This document shows positions 34,410 through 42,488 of a stretch of 64,000 nucleotides of DNA, in pieces (the first letter of the stretch is position 1; the number at the start of each line of letters is the position of its first letter). The notes beneath the pieces are model-generated. The model made no database searches, was not told the DNA's origin, and saw only the letters and a program-made list of their open reading frames with translations. The stretch comes from Maritimibacter harenae (GTDB lineage Bacteria; Pseudomonadota; Alphaproteobacteria; Rhodobacterales; Rhodobacteraceae), in the NCBI RefSeq assembly GCF_009882975.1, contig NZ_WTUX01000012.1, forward strand, positions 130,820-194,819. The letters run 5' to 3'. Both the position numbers and the translations under genes were made by a program.

Positions 34410-35324
34410 CTATGCGCCGGACGCCGCATTTGCAATCTTGTCACGCCGGTTCATCCAGAACCACCAGATCGTGAACAGGATCAGGGTCACGACGGTCTGG
34501 CTCAGGATCGACCAGGCCGTGTACCCCTCCTGCAGAGGCATGACCACGGCCGCCAGGGAAAAGCCGTCCAGCGTGCCGTCGATCCCGATGAAGACGAGCG
34601 CGGCGTTGTTGCCGAAATGAAGCCCGGCGGCAGCGCCCAGGTTGCCGGTGCGCACGGTTATCAGGCACAGAAGGATGCCCGTCACCGTGGTGTTGACCAC
34701 GTAGGCCCCGGCATTCACCCAGCCATAGGTCGCCGCATCGAAGTGCAAAAGTCCGAAGATGAAGGACGGCAGCACCGCCCAGACCCACACGCTCGAGAAC
34801 CGGGCGCGCAGCTGCTGCAGCAAGTAGCCGCGAAACAGCGCCTCCTCGGCGAAGGTCTGAAGGAAGATCACCGCCAGCGCGGGGATCAGCCAGACGGCCC
34901 ATTCGCCCACCGGCCGAAGCAGCGCGATGCTGGGCTCGAGGGCTGCGGGCAGAAAGAGCCGCTCGACGAACATCAGGCCATAGAGCCCGGCGGCCAGCGC
35001 CAGCGTGGCCAGCGTGCCCCAGGCGAAGTGGCGCATGTTCAGCCGCCGCGACGGCCCGAAGAGCGAGGAATAGCCGCGCCGGTGCAGCAGCGGCAGCACG
35101 ACGAGAAGCCCCACGTGGAACCCGATGAAGGTCGCGAAGAAGATCATCGCGCTCAACGGCGTGCCGCCCGTGAGCATCTCGGGCGCAGGCGCCTCGATCA
35201 TCCGCGCGCCCAGCCTGAACAAGAGGAACGTGGCGCCGAAGAAGGTCCCGATCAGCAGGACGAAGCCCACCGCCGTGCGCCAGATCTGCACCCGTGGCAG
35301 GGCCGGTGTCGAAAAGTCGTCCAT
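34410..35324 (-). CDS. CPBP family intramembrane metalloprotease
   Basis: 304 residues from the ATG at 35324 (GGAGGC upstream), with six to eight membrane segments. The Abi/CPBP catalytic motifs are complete: E160-E161-x3-R165 (EEALFR), F190-x3-H194 and H236-x3-N240. These are Rce1-like proteases of the inner membrane; substrates are unknown. An ATG at 35366 would extend the N-terminus by 14 residues. It sits 30 bp upstream of accD in the same direction and may share its promoter. Confidence 0.87.
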   Translation of the reverse strand: MDDFSTPALPRVQIWRTAVGFVLLIGTFFGATFLLFRLGARMIEAPAPEMLTGGTPLSAMIFFATFIGFHVGLLVVLPLLHRRGYSSLFGPSRRLNMRHFAWGTLATLALAAGLYGLMFVERLFLPAALEPSIALLRPVGEWAVWLIPALAVIFLQTFAEEALFRGYLLQQLRARFSSVWVWAVLPSFIFGLLHFDAATYGWVNAGAYVVNTTVTGILLCLITVRTGNLGAAAGLHFGNNAALVFIGIDGTLDGFSLAAVVMPLQEGYTAWSILSQTVVTLILFTIWWFWMNRRDKIANAASGA

Positions 35325-35450
35325 CAGCGCCTCCGCATCATCGCCTCGGGCCAACATAAGCATCGCCCCGGGGCTCACAAGCGTCGCTTGCATGACGCCT
35401 CCCGCCGACCTATCCCGGAGACCTGTGGCACGCAAGGAACGGGAGCAGGT

Positions 35451-36041
35451 ATGAAACGCGCGCTTGTCGCGGCGCTGACCGCGATCACGCTCACCGGCTG
35501 CGCCGGGATCGGCGGCCCGGACCCCGACAGCCCGGCGATCGCCGTGCTCGACGGCCAGCTGCGCATCAAGGCGCCGCGCGGCTACTGCCTCGACCCCGCG
35601 CAGCGGCGCGACGGCGACAGCGGCGCCTTCCTGCTCTACGGCACCTGCCAGGGCATCCGCGGCAACGGACCCGACCCCGCGGCCCCCGCGATCCTGACCG
35701 CCGGCGTGGCGCCGGGCGCCTTCGCGGCCGGCCAGATGCCCGCGCTCGCAACCTTCCTCGAGTCCGAGGCGGGGCGCGACACGCTCGCCCGCGGACCCAA
35801 CACCGCCGGGGTCGAAATCCTGTCGATGGAGCAGGAGCGCGACGTGCTCTTCATCCGCGCGCGCGACACCGACACCGTGGACCTGGCCGAGGAATACTGG
35901 CGCGCGGTGTTCGCCCGCTCCGGGACGCTTGTCACCCTCACGGTCTCGGGCACCGCCGCCGCGCCGCTCGACCCGGACACCGGTCTCGCGCTCATCCGCC
36001 GCTTCGTCGCGCTCACCCAACGGGCCAACCCGGACGGCTGA
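35451..36041 (+). CDS. Putative lipoprotein of unknown function
   Basis: 196 residues with a lipoprotein signal peptide ending in the lipobox LTGC (Cys17). The mature part has a paired-cysteine segment (GYCLDPAQRR... YGTCQGI) and alternating strands; no family recognised. The ATG at 35451 follows GGGAGCAGGT; the frame is open far upstream on the non-coding strand of other genes, which is spurious. It is followed by two same-strand conserved hypotheticals. Confidence 0.75.
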   Translation: MKRALVAALTAITLTGCAGIGGPDPDSPAIAVLDGQLRIKAPRGYCLDPAQRRDGDSGAFLLYGTCQGIRGNGPDPAAPAILTAGVAPGAFAAGQMPALATFLESEAGRDTLARGPNTAGVEILSMEQERDVLFIRARDTDTVDLAEEYWRAVFARSGTLVTLTVSGTAAAPLDPDTGLALIRRFVALTQRANPDG

Positions 36042-36132
36042 CGCCCTGCGCCACCGGGCCGCAAGCATTTGCCTCGCGGGCGTTATTCTGCTGTAGATCG
36101 GGAAACGTTCACGACAAAGGCTACCGCGACCC

Positions 36133-36906
36133 ATGTCCAAGCGCGCCTTCGGGCCCCTCGATCTCCTGCTGCACCGCGCGGCGATGCGCCGCTGGCGCAG
36201 GATCGCGGCCCGTGCGGACACGCTGGGGCTCGATCAGCTGCGCCGCCTGCGCGGGCGCGCGCAGGACCTGCGCCGGACCGCCGACCGCCTGCTTTTCGTG
36301 ACCGACGGCCGGCTCGCCCTGCCGCGCGGCGACACGGGGGCCATCCCGAAACCGCTCCACGCCGACTGGGCCTGGCGCCCCGCTCTCTGGTGCGGCCCGA
36401 TCTCGCCCCCCGGACGCGCGGCGGTCGAGAGCCGGACGACCTTCGGGGACGAGGTGAGCGTCTTCCACGATTGCGACATCTCCGAGCTTACGATCCGCCA
36501 GCTGCGCAACACCCGCGAGGGCGACCTCGCGCCGTTCGGGCTGCGCATGGACGTGTTCCGCTTCGACGGCTCCTTCCTGTCGCTGGTGATCGAGCTGCCC
36601 GCAAACGCGATGGAAGGGCTGGGCCGCAGGCACCTCCTGCGCATGAACGCGGTCGTGGAGACGGAAAAACCGCTCCGGATCTTCGCCCGCCTCAACATCC
36701 GGCACGGCCCCAACACCGAACAGATGGTCCGCGAACTGCCCCTGGCCGACAGCGACCTCGCCGTCGATTTCGACCTCGCCTATACGAAGCTCAACGAAAA
36801 GCGTGTCGAACGGGCCTGGCTCGACCTGATCTTCGAGGGGCCGGAAATGAACCAGGTCATGCTGCGAGACGTGAATTTCTCGCGCCGGCCGCGCGCGGAG
36901 GTATGA
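36133..36906 (+). CDS. DUF6478-like protein
   Basis: 257 residues with an Arg-rich helical N-terminus (about 10-60) and a beta-rich C-terminal part (about 95-250: TTFGDEVSVFHDCDISELTIRQ, LRMDVFRFDGSFLSLVIELP, ARLNIRHGPNTEQMVRELP). I recognise this as a family conserved in Rhodobacteraceae (DUF6478-like); it has no known role. The following gene starts one base after its stop, indicating cotranscription. Confidence 0.7.
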   Translation: MSKRAFGPLDLLLHRAAMRRWRRIAARADTLGLDQLRRLRGRAQDLRRTADRLLFVTDGRLALPRGDTGAIPKPLHADWAWRPALWCGPISPPGRAAVESRTTFGDEVSVFHDCDISELTIRQLRNTREGDLAPFGLRMDVFRFDGSFLSLVIELPANAMEGLGRRHLLRMNAVVETEKPLRIFARLNIRHGPNTEQMVRELPLADSDLAVDFDLAYTKLNEKRVERAWLDLIFEGPEMNQVMLRDVNFSRRPRAEV

Positions 36907-36907
36907 C

Positions 36908-37279
36908 ATGAGCGAGCCGGTTCTGACCAGGACACGGATCCACGCGGGCGTGTGGGAAGGAACGCTGACCGGGGCCGACACGGCCCCCGACCTCGCCGTC
37001 ACCCACGACGGGCAGGAGGTCCCCGGCGCCACCCTGCGCGAAGACCCGGACCGGGCGGGCCGGTTCCGCGTCACCGTCCCGATCCCCGCCGAGCTCCTCT
37101 CGGACGGCGTCCAGACCTTCCTCATCACCGACCGCGCCACCGGCGACCGGCTCGCAAGCTTCTCTGTCGTCACCGGCCAGCCGCTCGACGAGGACCTCCG
37201 CGCCGAGGTCGCCCTCCTGCGCGCCGAGCTGGACATGCTCAAGCGCGCCTTCCGCCGCCACTGCGTCGAGACCACCTGA
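36908..37279 (+). CDS. Small conserved protein coupled to the DUF6478-like gene
   Basis: 123 residues. A beta-rich N-terminal part (HAGVWEGTLTGADTAPDLAV, RVTVPIPAELLSDGVQTFLI) precedes a short C-terminal coiled coil (LRAEVALLRAELDMLKRAFRRHC). The ATG directly follows the TGA of the upstream gene. No function known; a protein partner of the upstream product is inference from the tight spacing. A hairpin-headed repeat begins 28 bp after its stop. Confidence 0.75.
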   Translation: MSEPVLTRTRIHAGVWEGTLTGADTAPDLAVTHDGQEVPGATLREDPDRAGRFRVTVPIPAELLSDGVQTFLITDRATGDRLASFSVVTGQPLDEDLRAEVALLRAELDMLKRAFRRHCVETT

Positions 37280-37307
37280 CCCCGCCCGGCGGCCACCTCC
37301 GTGCAAA

Positions 37308-37384
37308 GGGGGGCCAGCCCCCCTGGAGCGCCTTTGCTGCGCAAAGCCCCTCCGCCCCCCGAGGTACTTGGAAAACGAAGAAGG
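37308..37384 (+). repeat. Dispersed hairpin repeat, copy B (divergent)
   Basis: GGGGGG/CCCCCC hairpin (37308-37313, 37318-37323), then a CTTTG/CAAAG hairpin (37332-37346), then the tail ccgaGGTACTTggaaAACgaagaagg to 37384. It begins 28 bp after the stop of the preceding gene, in sense orientation, and faces the inverted copy at 37400-37461 tail to tail. Confidence 0.65.
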
Positions 37385-37399
37385 TCCGGGGCGCGCGCC

Positions 37400-37461
37400 C
37401 TTCTCTGTTTCGGAAATACCTTCGGGGGTGAGCGCGCAGCGCGAGGGGGCAGACAGCCCCC
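37400..37461 (-). repeat. Dispersed hairpin repeat, copy B-prime (62 bp)
   Basis: Read on the minus strand: a GGGGGC/GCCCCC hairpin, then ccctcgcgctgcgcgctcac, then GAAGGTATTTccgaaacagagaag. It matches 48464-48525 with two differences over 62 bp. It begins 24 bp after the stop of the TPP enzyme gene, in the sense direction. Confidence 0.85.
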
Positions 37462-37485
37462 TTGCAGCCTTGCCGTCGGGCCGCG

Positions 37486-39123
37486 TCAGTCGCCGCGCAG
37501 CGCCGACAGGGTCTGGGTGGGCGTCAGCGCGTCGGGATCGAGGACCAGGTCTATGACCGCCAGCCCGCCGCTCTCCAGCGCCGACGCGAAGGCCGGGGCG
37601 AATTCCGACTGGTCGCGCACCGTGGCACCGAACCCGCCGTAGGCGCGCGCGAGCGCGGCGAAATCGGGGGTGGCGAGGTCAGTGCCCGAGACCCGGCCCG
37701 GGTAGGCGCGTTCCTGGTGCATCCGGATCGTGCCGTAGCGCCCGTTGTTGGCGACGATCACCACCACCTGCGCGCCGTGCTGCATGGCCGTGGACATCTC
37801 GTTCAGCGTCATCTGGAAACACCCGTCGCCGGCCCAGCAGACCACCGGTCCGCCGGTCTCCAGCGCCACGGCCACCGCGGCGGGGAAGCCGTAGCCCATG
37901 CTGCCCGACGTGGCGCCGAGGTAGCTCTTGGGCCGGGTGAAGCGGTAGTAGCGGTGCAGCCAGATGTTGTAGTTCCCGGCCCCGTTGGTGACGATCGCGT
38001 CGTCCGGGATCATCTCCCGAAGCTCGCCCACCACGCGCTCGAGCTTGACTGCGCCGGGGGTGTCGACGGGCACCTGCCACGCCTCGTAGTCGGCCCTCAG
38101 CTCCGCGCCCCAGCGTGCCCAGTCGTTGCGCCCGGACGGCGCGAGCCGGGCGAGCGCGGAGAGCATCGCGGGCGCGGGCGCTGTGACGGCCAGGTCCGGG
38201 CGATAGACGCGGCCCGGCTCGTCCGGGTCCGGGTGCACGTGAACGATGCGCGGCCCGGGCGCGCCGGGGGCGCGCGCGTAACCGTCCGAGGCGATGTCGC
38301 CGAACCGCGACCCCAGCACGAGGAGCAGGTCGGCCTCCCCCAGCGCGCGCTTGAGCCCCGGGCGCATGCCGACCGACAGGTCGCCCACGTAGTTGGGGTG
38401 CCGGTTGTCCATGTAGTCCTGGCGCCGGAACGACACCGCCACCGGCAGGCCCTGCGCGTCCGCGAAGCCGGCAAGGTCGGCGGCGGCCTGCTCGGTCCAG
38501 AGCGGCCCGCCGGCGACCACCAGCGGGCGTTCCGCTTCGCTCAGCATGGCGGCCACCGCGCCCACCGTCTCCGGCGCCACCGTGACCGGCGGCACGGCGC
38601 GCGCCGGCATGTCCTCGGCGTCGGCCGTATCCGACAGCATGTCCTCGGGCAGCGCGAGCACCACCGGTCCGGGCCGTCCCGACATCGCCGTGTGGAAGGC
38701 GCGCGAGATGTATTCGGGCAGGCGCTCGGTCTGGTCGACCTCGGCCACCCACTTCACCAGACCGCCGAACATCTGCCGGTAGTCGACCTCCTGGAACGCC
38801 TCCCGGTCGCGATGGCCCCGCGCCACCTGCCCCACGAAGACGATCATCGGCGTGGAATCGTGCATCGCCACATGGAGCCCGGACGAGGCGTTCGTCGCCC
38901 CCGGCCCGCGCGTCACGAAGAGCACGCCGGGCGTGTTGGTGAGCTTGCCATGCGCCTCGGCCATCATGGCGGCGCCGCCTTCCTGGCGGCACACCACGTT
39001 CTCGATCCCGCTGTCGTGGAGCCCGTCGAGGGCCGCGAGAAAGCTTTCCCCGGGGACCGAGAACACCCGGCGCACCCCCTGGATCTTCAACTGGTCGACA
39101 AGGATCTGACCGCCATGACGCAT
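37486..39123 (-). CDS. Thiamine-diphosphate-dependent enzyme, acetolactate-synthase-like
   Basis: 545 residues with the three-domain POX/ALS layout: N-terminal Pyr domain with conserved Glu (VVCRQEGGAAMMAEA near 50), central domain, and C-terminal PP domain with the ThDP motif GDGCFQM... VVVIVANN (about 415-440). The substrate cannot be read: it resembles acetolactate synthase large subunit, but no small subunit or ilv gene is near. Start at 39123 (AAGG 9 bp upstream); the ATG at 39138 is an alternative. Divergent from the FMN reductase gene with 58 bp between. Confidence 0.85.
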   Translation of the reverse strand: MRHGGQILVDQLKIQGVRRVFSVPGESFLAALDGLHDSGIENVVCRQEGGAAMMAEAHGKLTNTPGVLFVTRGPGATNASSGLHVAMHDSTPMIVFVGQVARGHRDREAFQEVDYRQMFGGLVKWVAEVDQTERLPEYISRAFHTAMSGRPGPVVLALPEDMLSDTADAEDMPARAVPPVTVAPETVGAVAAMLSEAERPLVVAGGPLWTEQAAADLAGFADAQGLPVAVSFRRQDYMDNRHPNYVGDLSVGMRPGLKRALGEADLLLVLGSRFGDIASDGYARAPGAPGPRIVHVHPDPDEPGRVYRPDLAVTAPAPAMLSALARLAPSGRNDWARWGAELRADYEAWQVPVDTPGAVKLERVVGELREMIPDDAIVTNGAGNYNIWLHRYYRFTRPKSYLGATSGSMGYGFPAAVAVALETGGPVVCWAGDGCFQMTLNEMSTAMQHGAQVVVIVANNGRYGTIRMHQERAYPGRVSGTDLATPDFAALARAYGGFGATVRDQSEFAPAFASALESGGLAVIDLVLDPDALTPTQTLSALRGD

Positions 39124-39181
39124 AACTGAACCTTTCATGCGCGCGCTTCGTTTTCTACACAGGAAGTCAAAGGAGTTCCGT

Positions 39182-39724
39182 ATGTCCCGACCCACCTTGC
39201 TTGGCATCCCCGGTGCCCTGCGTAAAGCCTCGACGAACCGCCTGCTCCTGAAGGAGGCCGCGCGCGCCTTCGGCGATTGCGACTACGTCGAGGCCGACAT
39301 CGATTTCCCGGTCTTCAACCAGGACATCCAGGACGGGCCGGGCATTCCGGACAGCGTGCTTCGGCTCAACGACCAGATCGCCGGGGCGGACGCGGTGGTG
39401 ATCTCCAGCCCGGAGTACAACAAGAACATCCCCGGCGTGCTCAAGAACGCGCTCGACTGGGTGTCGCGCTGCGAGGGCAACGCCTGGAAGGACAAGCCCG
39501 TGTCGCTGATCGCCGCGTCGTCGGGCATCTCCGGCGGGGCGCGCGCGATGCACAACCTGGTGCTGTGCATGATGCCGTTCCGCCCCAACCTCGTCTACGG
39601 GCCCGAGGTGCTGGTGGGCAACTCCAAGGAGGCCTTCGACGAGGACGGGCGGCTGAAGAGCGAGGTGTCGATGAAGTTCCTCACCGCGCTGATGGAGCGC
39701 CTGCGGGCCGAGACGGGGGCGTGA
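39182..39724 (+). CDS. NAD(P)H-dependent FMN reductase
   Basis: 180-residue flavodoxin-like protein: phosphate-binding loop GIPGALRKASTNRLLL, then ISSPEYNKNIPGVLKNALDWVSR and LIAASSGISGGARA, typical of the FMN_red/ChrR/azoreductase-like family. It reduces FMN or quinone/azo-type substrates. AAAGGAGTTCCGT precedes the ATG at 39182. It overlaps the next gene by four bases (GTGA). Confidence 0.87.
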   Translation: MSRPTLLGIPGALRKASTNRLLLKEAARAFGDCDYVEADIDFPVFNQDIQDGPGIPDSVLRLNDQIAGADAVVISSPEYNKNIPGVLKNALDWVSRCEGNAWKDKPVSLIAASSGISGGARAMHNLVLCMMPFRPNLVYGPEVLVGNSKEAFDEDGRLKSEVSMKFLTALMERLRAETGA

Positions 39725-40503
39725 TCCGCGACGTGATGGACCCGGCGCGCGCCGACGCGCTGGCCGTGACGCTGGGGCGCGCGGAGAGGTTCGCCAAGGG
39801 CGATCCGCTGCCGCCCTTCTTCCACCAGGTCTATTTCTGGGATCCCGTGCCCGCCGACGGGCTGGGCCGCGACGGGCATCCGCGGACCGGCACGGGGCTC
39901 ATCCCGGACATGGGCCTGCCGCGGCGCATGTGGGCCGGGGGCCGACTGACCTTCGCCGCACCGCTCCGCGCCGGGGTGCCCGCAGAGAAACACTCCACCG
40001 TCGTGTCGACCCAGCGCAAGCAGGGGCGCACCGGGCCGCTCGCATTCGTCACCCTGCGCCATGACATCGTGCAGGCGGGCGCGCTTTGCGTGCGGGAATT
40101 CCAGGACCTCGTCTATCGCGAAGATCCCGATCCGGACGCCCTGGCCCCCGCACCCCGGCAGGCGCCCGCGGACGTCAACGCCGAGGATGTGCGCTTCGAC
40201 AGCACGCTCCTGTTTCGCTACTCCGCGCTGACTTTCAACGGGCACCGCATCCATTACGACCTGGACTATGCCCGCGAGGTCGAGGGGTATCCCGGCCTCG
40301 TGACCCACGGTCCGCTTCTCGCCCAGTTCTTGATGCTGAAGGCCGCGCGCGCGCTCGGGCCGCTCACCGCGTTCTCCTTCCGCGCGGTCGCGCCGCTCGG
40401 CCACACGGAGACGGCGACGCTCTGCCGCGACGATCAGCGGCTCTGGGCGCGCGGTCCCGGCGGCGGGCTGGCGATGGAGGCGGACGCCGAGGTCGGCCCG
40501 TAG
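39721..40503 (+). CDS. HTD2/mesaconyl-C4-CoA hydratase-like hot-dog dehydratase
   Basis: 260 residues. The N-terminal FAS1-like dehydratase half contains PRRMWAGGRLTFAAPL and the KQGRTGPLAFVTLRHDI block; the C-terminal MaoC-like half contains YSALTFNGHRIHYDLDYA and LVTHGPLLAQFLM, with the catalytic Asp/His region. Family members hydrate mesaconyl-C4-CoA or dehydrate 3-hydroxyacyl thioesters. I chose the GTG at 39721, overlapping the preceding stop; an ATG at 39736 is possible. Its 3' end overlaps the convergent sterol-desaturase gene by 70 bp. Confidence 0.8.
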   Translation: MIRDVMDPARADALAVTLGRAERFAKGDPLPPFFHQVYFWDPVPADGLGRDGHPRTGTGLIPDMGLPRRMWAGGRLTFAAPLRAGVPAEKHSTVVSTQRKQGRTGPLAFVTLRHDIVQAGALCVREFQDLVYREDPDPDALAPAPRQAPADVNAEDVRFDSTLLFRYSALTFNGHRIHYDLDYAREVEGYPGLVTHGPLLAQFLMLKAARALGPLTAFSFRAVAPLGHTETATLCRDDQRLWARGPGGGLAMEADAEVGP

Positions 40504-41435
40504 GCCTCGAACCCCGGCGTGCCGGCGGCCTCCGGGTGACTTGCCACGTAGTCGCGCTTGAGCCGCTCCGATCCGCCGCCCGTGCCGTCGTGGCGCCAGC
40601 CGGGCGGCATCACGGCATAGAGCAGACGGTCGCGCCACGTGATCCCGGGCTGGGCCCAGTCGCGGAAGATCGCCACCCATTCATGGAACGCCACGCGCAG
40701 CGGGTTGAACGTGCCGATGTTGTGGACCAGCCCGTAATCCGGCCGGTCCTCTTCGAGCTCGGGCACGAAGGTGCCGAAGAGCTTGTCCCAGACGATGAAG
40801 ACACCCGCGTAATTGGCATCGAGGTAGCGCGGGTTGCGCCCGTGATGGACACGGTGGTGCGACGGCGTGTTCATCACCGCCTCGAACCAGCGCGGCATCT
40901 TCCCGATCGCCTCGGTGTGAATCCAGAACTGGTAGATCAGGTTGAGACCGCCCACGAAGAGGATCATCGCCGGGTGAAAACCCAGCAGAACCAGCGGCGC
41001 GCGCACGATCATCATGAAGGTGAAGGTGCCGGTCCAGGTCTGCCTCAGCGCCGTCGTCAGGTTGTAGTGCTGCGACGAGTGGTGGTTCACGTGACTGGCC
41101 CAGACCCAGCGCACCCGGTGCCCGAAGCGGTGCACCCAGTAGTAGCGCAGGTCGTCCAGCACGAAGCACAGCGCCACCACCCACCAGCTCGACCCCAGGT
41201 CGAGCGGCGTGATCCGCCACAGCCACATGAAGAAGCCGAAGGTGATGAAGCCCAGGACGATGCCGGACACGACGTTGCCCACGCCCATCGCGAGGCTCGT
41301 CATCGCGTCGCGCGACTCGTAGCGCCCGCCGCGCCCCTTCACGAAGATCCACGTCACCTCGACCAGGATCGCGGTGACGAAGAGCGGCACGGCGAGCGAG
41401 ACGACATCCGGGTAGGTGAGCTGCGACAGGTCCAT
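40434..41435 (-). CDS. Sterol desaturase/fatty acid hydroxylase family protein
   Basis: 333 residues with several membrane helices and the di-iron histidine boxes: H102-x3-H106 (HRFGH), H115-x2-HH119 (HVNHH) and HH194-x2-HH198 (HHRVHHG), plus DANYAGVFIVWDKLFGTF. Family members hydroxylate or desaturate sterols, carotenoids or lipids at the membrane. The substrate is unknown. The last 23 codons are antisense to the 3' end of the dehydratase gene. The start overlaps the upstream gene stop by one base. Confidence 0.88.
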   Translation of the reverse strand: MDLSQLTYPDVVSLAVPLFVTAILVEVTWIFVKGRGGRYESRDAMTSLAMGVGNVVSGIVLGFITFGFFMWLWRITPLDLGSSWWVVALCFVLDDLRYYWVHRFGHRVRWVWASHVNHHSSQHYNLTTALRQTWTGTFTFMMIVRAPLVLLGFHPAMILFVGGLNLIYQFWIHTEAIGKMPRWFEAVMNTPSHHRVHHGRNPRYLDANYAGVFIVWDKLFGTFVPELEEDRPDYGLVHNIGTFNPLRVAFHEWVAIFRDWAQPGITWRDRLLYAVMPPGWRHDGTGGGSERLKRDYVASHPEAAGTPGFEAYGPTSASASIASPPPGPRAQSR

Positions 41436-41824
41436 CAGTTCGCCGCCTCGATCAGGGGAAGCCAGGTGCGTTTCTCGTCATCGGTGAGATGGATCGTGAC
41501 CTTGGGGGCCGCGAAATCGGGAAGCCTCAGGGTCACGCCTTCCGGCGCCTCGGTCACGCGGGCGCGGGCCAGGTTGTGGGTCGCCACGTCCTGCCCCATG
41601 ACCCAGAGCACGTATGTGTCGCCCGCCGCCCGGATCAGCGCCGCCTGGCCCGAGCGGGCCAGCACGATGTCCTCGGCCACGAGGCCGGGATTGTCGGTGG
41701 TGAATTCCTGTCCCGCCATCTCGTGGGTCAGCTTCAGCGACTTGTCGAAGCCGTAAAGCCGCATGAACACCCAGATCGCGGTCAGACCGACGACGACGAT
41801 GATACCCAGAAGCCAAAGCGGCAT
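41435..41824 (-). CDS. Membrane-anchored hypothetical protein
   Basis: 129 residues with an N-terminal anchor helix (about 2-23, MPLWLLGIIVVVGLTAIWVFM) and a soluble domain (about 45-129) with no recognised family. GGGAGGGAACGCAC precedes the ATG at 41824, which decides the start over 41845. It is translationally coupled (1-bp overlap) to the sterol-desaturase-family gene. Confidence 0.75.
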   Translation of the reverse strand: MPLWLLGIIVVVGLTAIWVFMRLYGFDKSLKLTHEMAGQEFTTDNPGLVAEDIVLARSGQAALIRAAGDTYVLWVMGQDVATHNLARARVTEAPEGVTLRLPDFAAPKVTIHLTDDEKRTWLPLIEAAN

Positions 41825-41902
41825 GTGCGTTCCCTCCCGCTTCAAGGGAAGCCGCGTGCGCTGTGGCTGTCAATACGGGCGCGACGGAAACACGCCCCGT
41901 TT

Positions 41903-42466
41903 TCAGCTGCCTCCGCCGTCGGCGATCAGGGCCGAGACGATCGCCTTCGCGCTGTCCGAGGCCCAGTGCGCGTCACCCATGAGCCGGGCGATCTCGTTGC
42001 CCTCGCGGTCCAGAAGCACCGTCACCGGCATCGCCATGACGCCCATTTCGCGCGCCAGCGCCTGTTTCGGGTCAAGCAGGATGGGAAGGTTCTCGACCCC
42101 GACCTCACCGAAGAACTTCTTCACTCCCGCGACCCGGTTGCGCCCGGTCGCCACGGGCACGACCTCGAAATCGTCGCCGCCGAATTCCGCCTGAAGCGCA
42201 TCGAGATAAGGCATCTCTTCGCGACACGGCGCGCACCAGGTGGCCCAGAAGTTCAGAAGCACCACCTTGCCGCGGTAATCTTCGAGCGTGTGAACCTCGC
42301 CCTCCGGGGTCTCGAAGTTGGCGGTCCCGGCGGGCTTGGCCGCCTCGTGGAACATCAGTTTCTTCATGTCGCCATCGCGCAGCGCGGCGATATCCGCCAT
42401 GTCGGCATGGGCGATGTTTGCACCCAACAGAAGGGCCGCGTATAGCAGGGCGGAACGTAGGATCAT
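41903..42466 (-). CDS. TlpA-like thiol-disulfide oxidoreductase
   Basis: 187 residues. An N-terminal signal or anchor (about 3-21) precedes a thioredoxin fold with W77-C78-A79-P80-C81 and the cis-Pro region [14 protein letters not shown]. TlpA/ResA-like proteins reduce periplasmic disulfides, often for cytochrome c or cytochrome oxidase maturation. Only 22 bp separate its start from the divergent argH start. Confidence 0.9.
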   Translation of the reverse strand: MILRSALLYAALLLGANIAHADMADIAALRDGDMKKLMFHEAAKPAGTANFETPEGEVHTLEDYRGKVVLLNFWATWCAPCREEMPYLDALQAEFGGDDFEVVPVATGRNRVAGVKKFFGEVGVENLPILLDPKQALAREMGVMAMPVTVLLDREGNEIARLMGDAHWASDSAKAIVSALIADGGGS

Positions 42467-42488
42467 GTGGATCTCCAGGGCCTTTGCG

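Noticed and set aside
37486-39123. Calling the TPP enzyme ilvB/ilvI
   Set aside because: No regulatory small subunit or other ilv gene is adjacent and the family includes many non-ALS enzymes, so no gene symbol was given.
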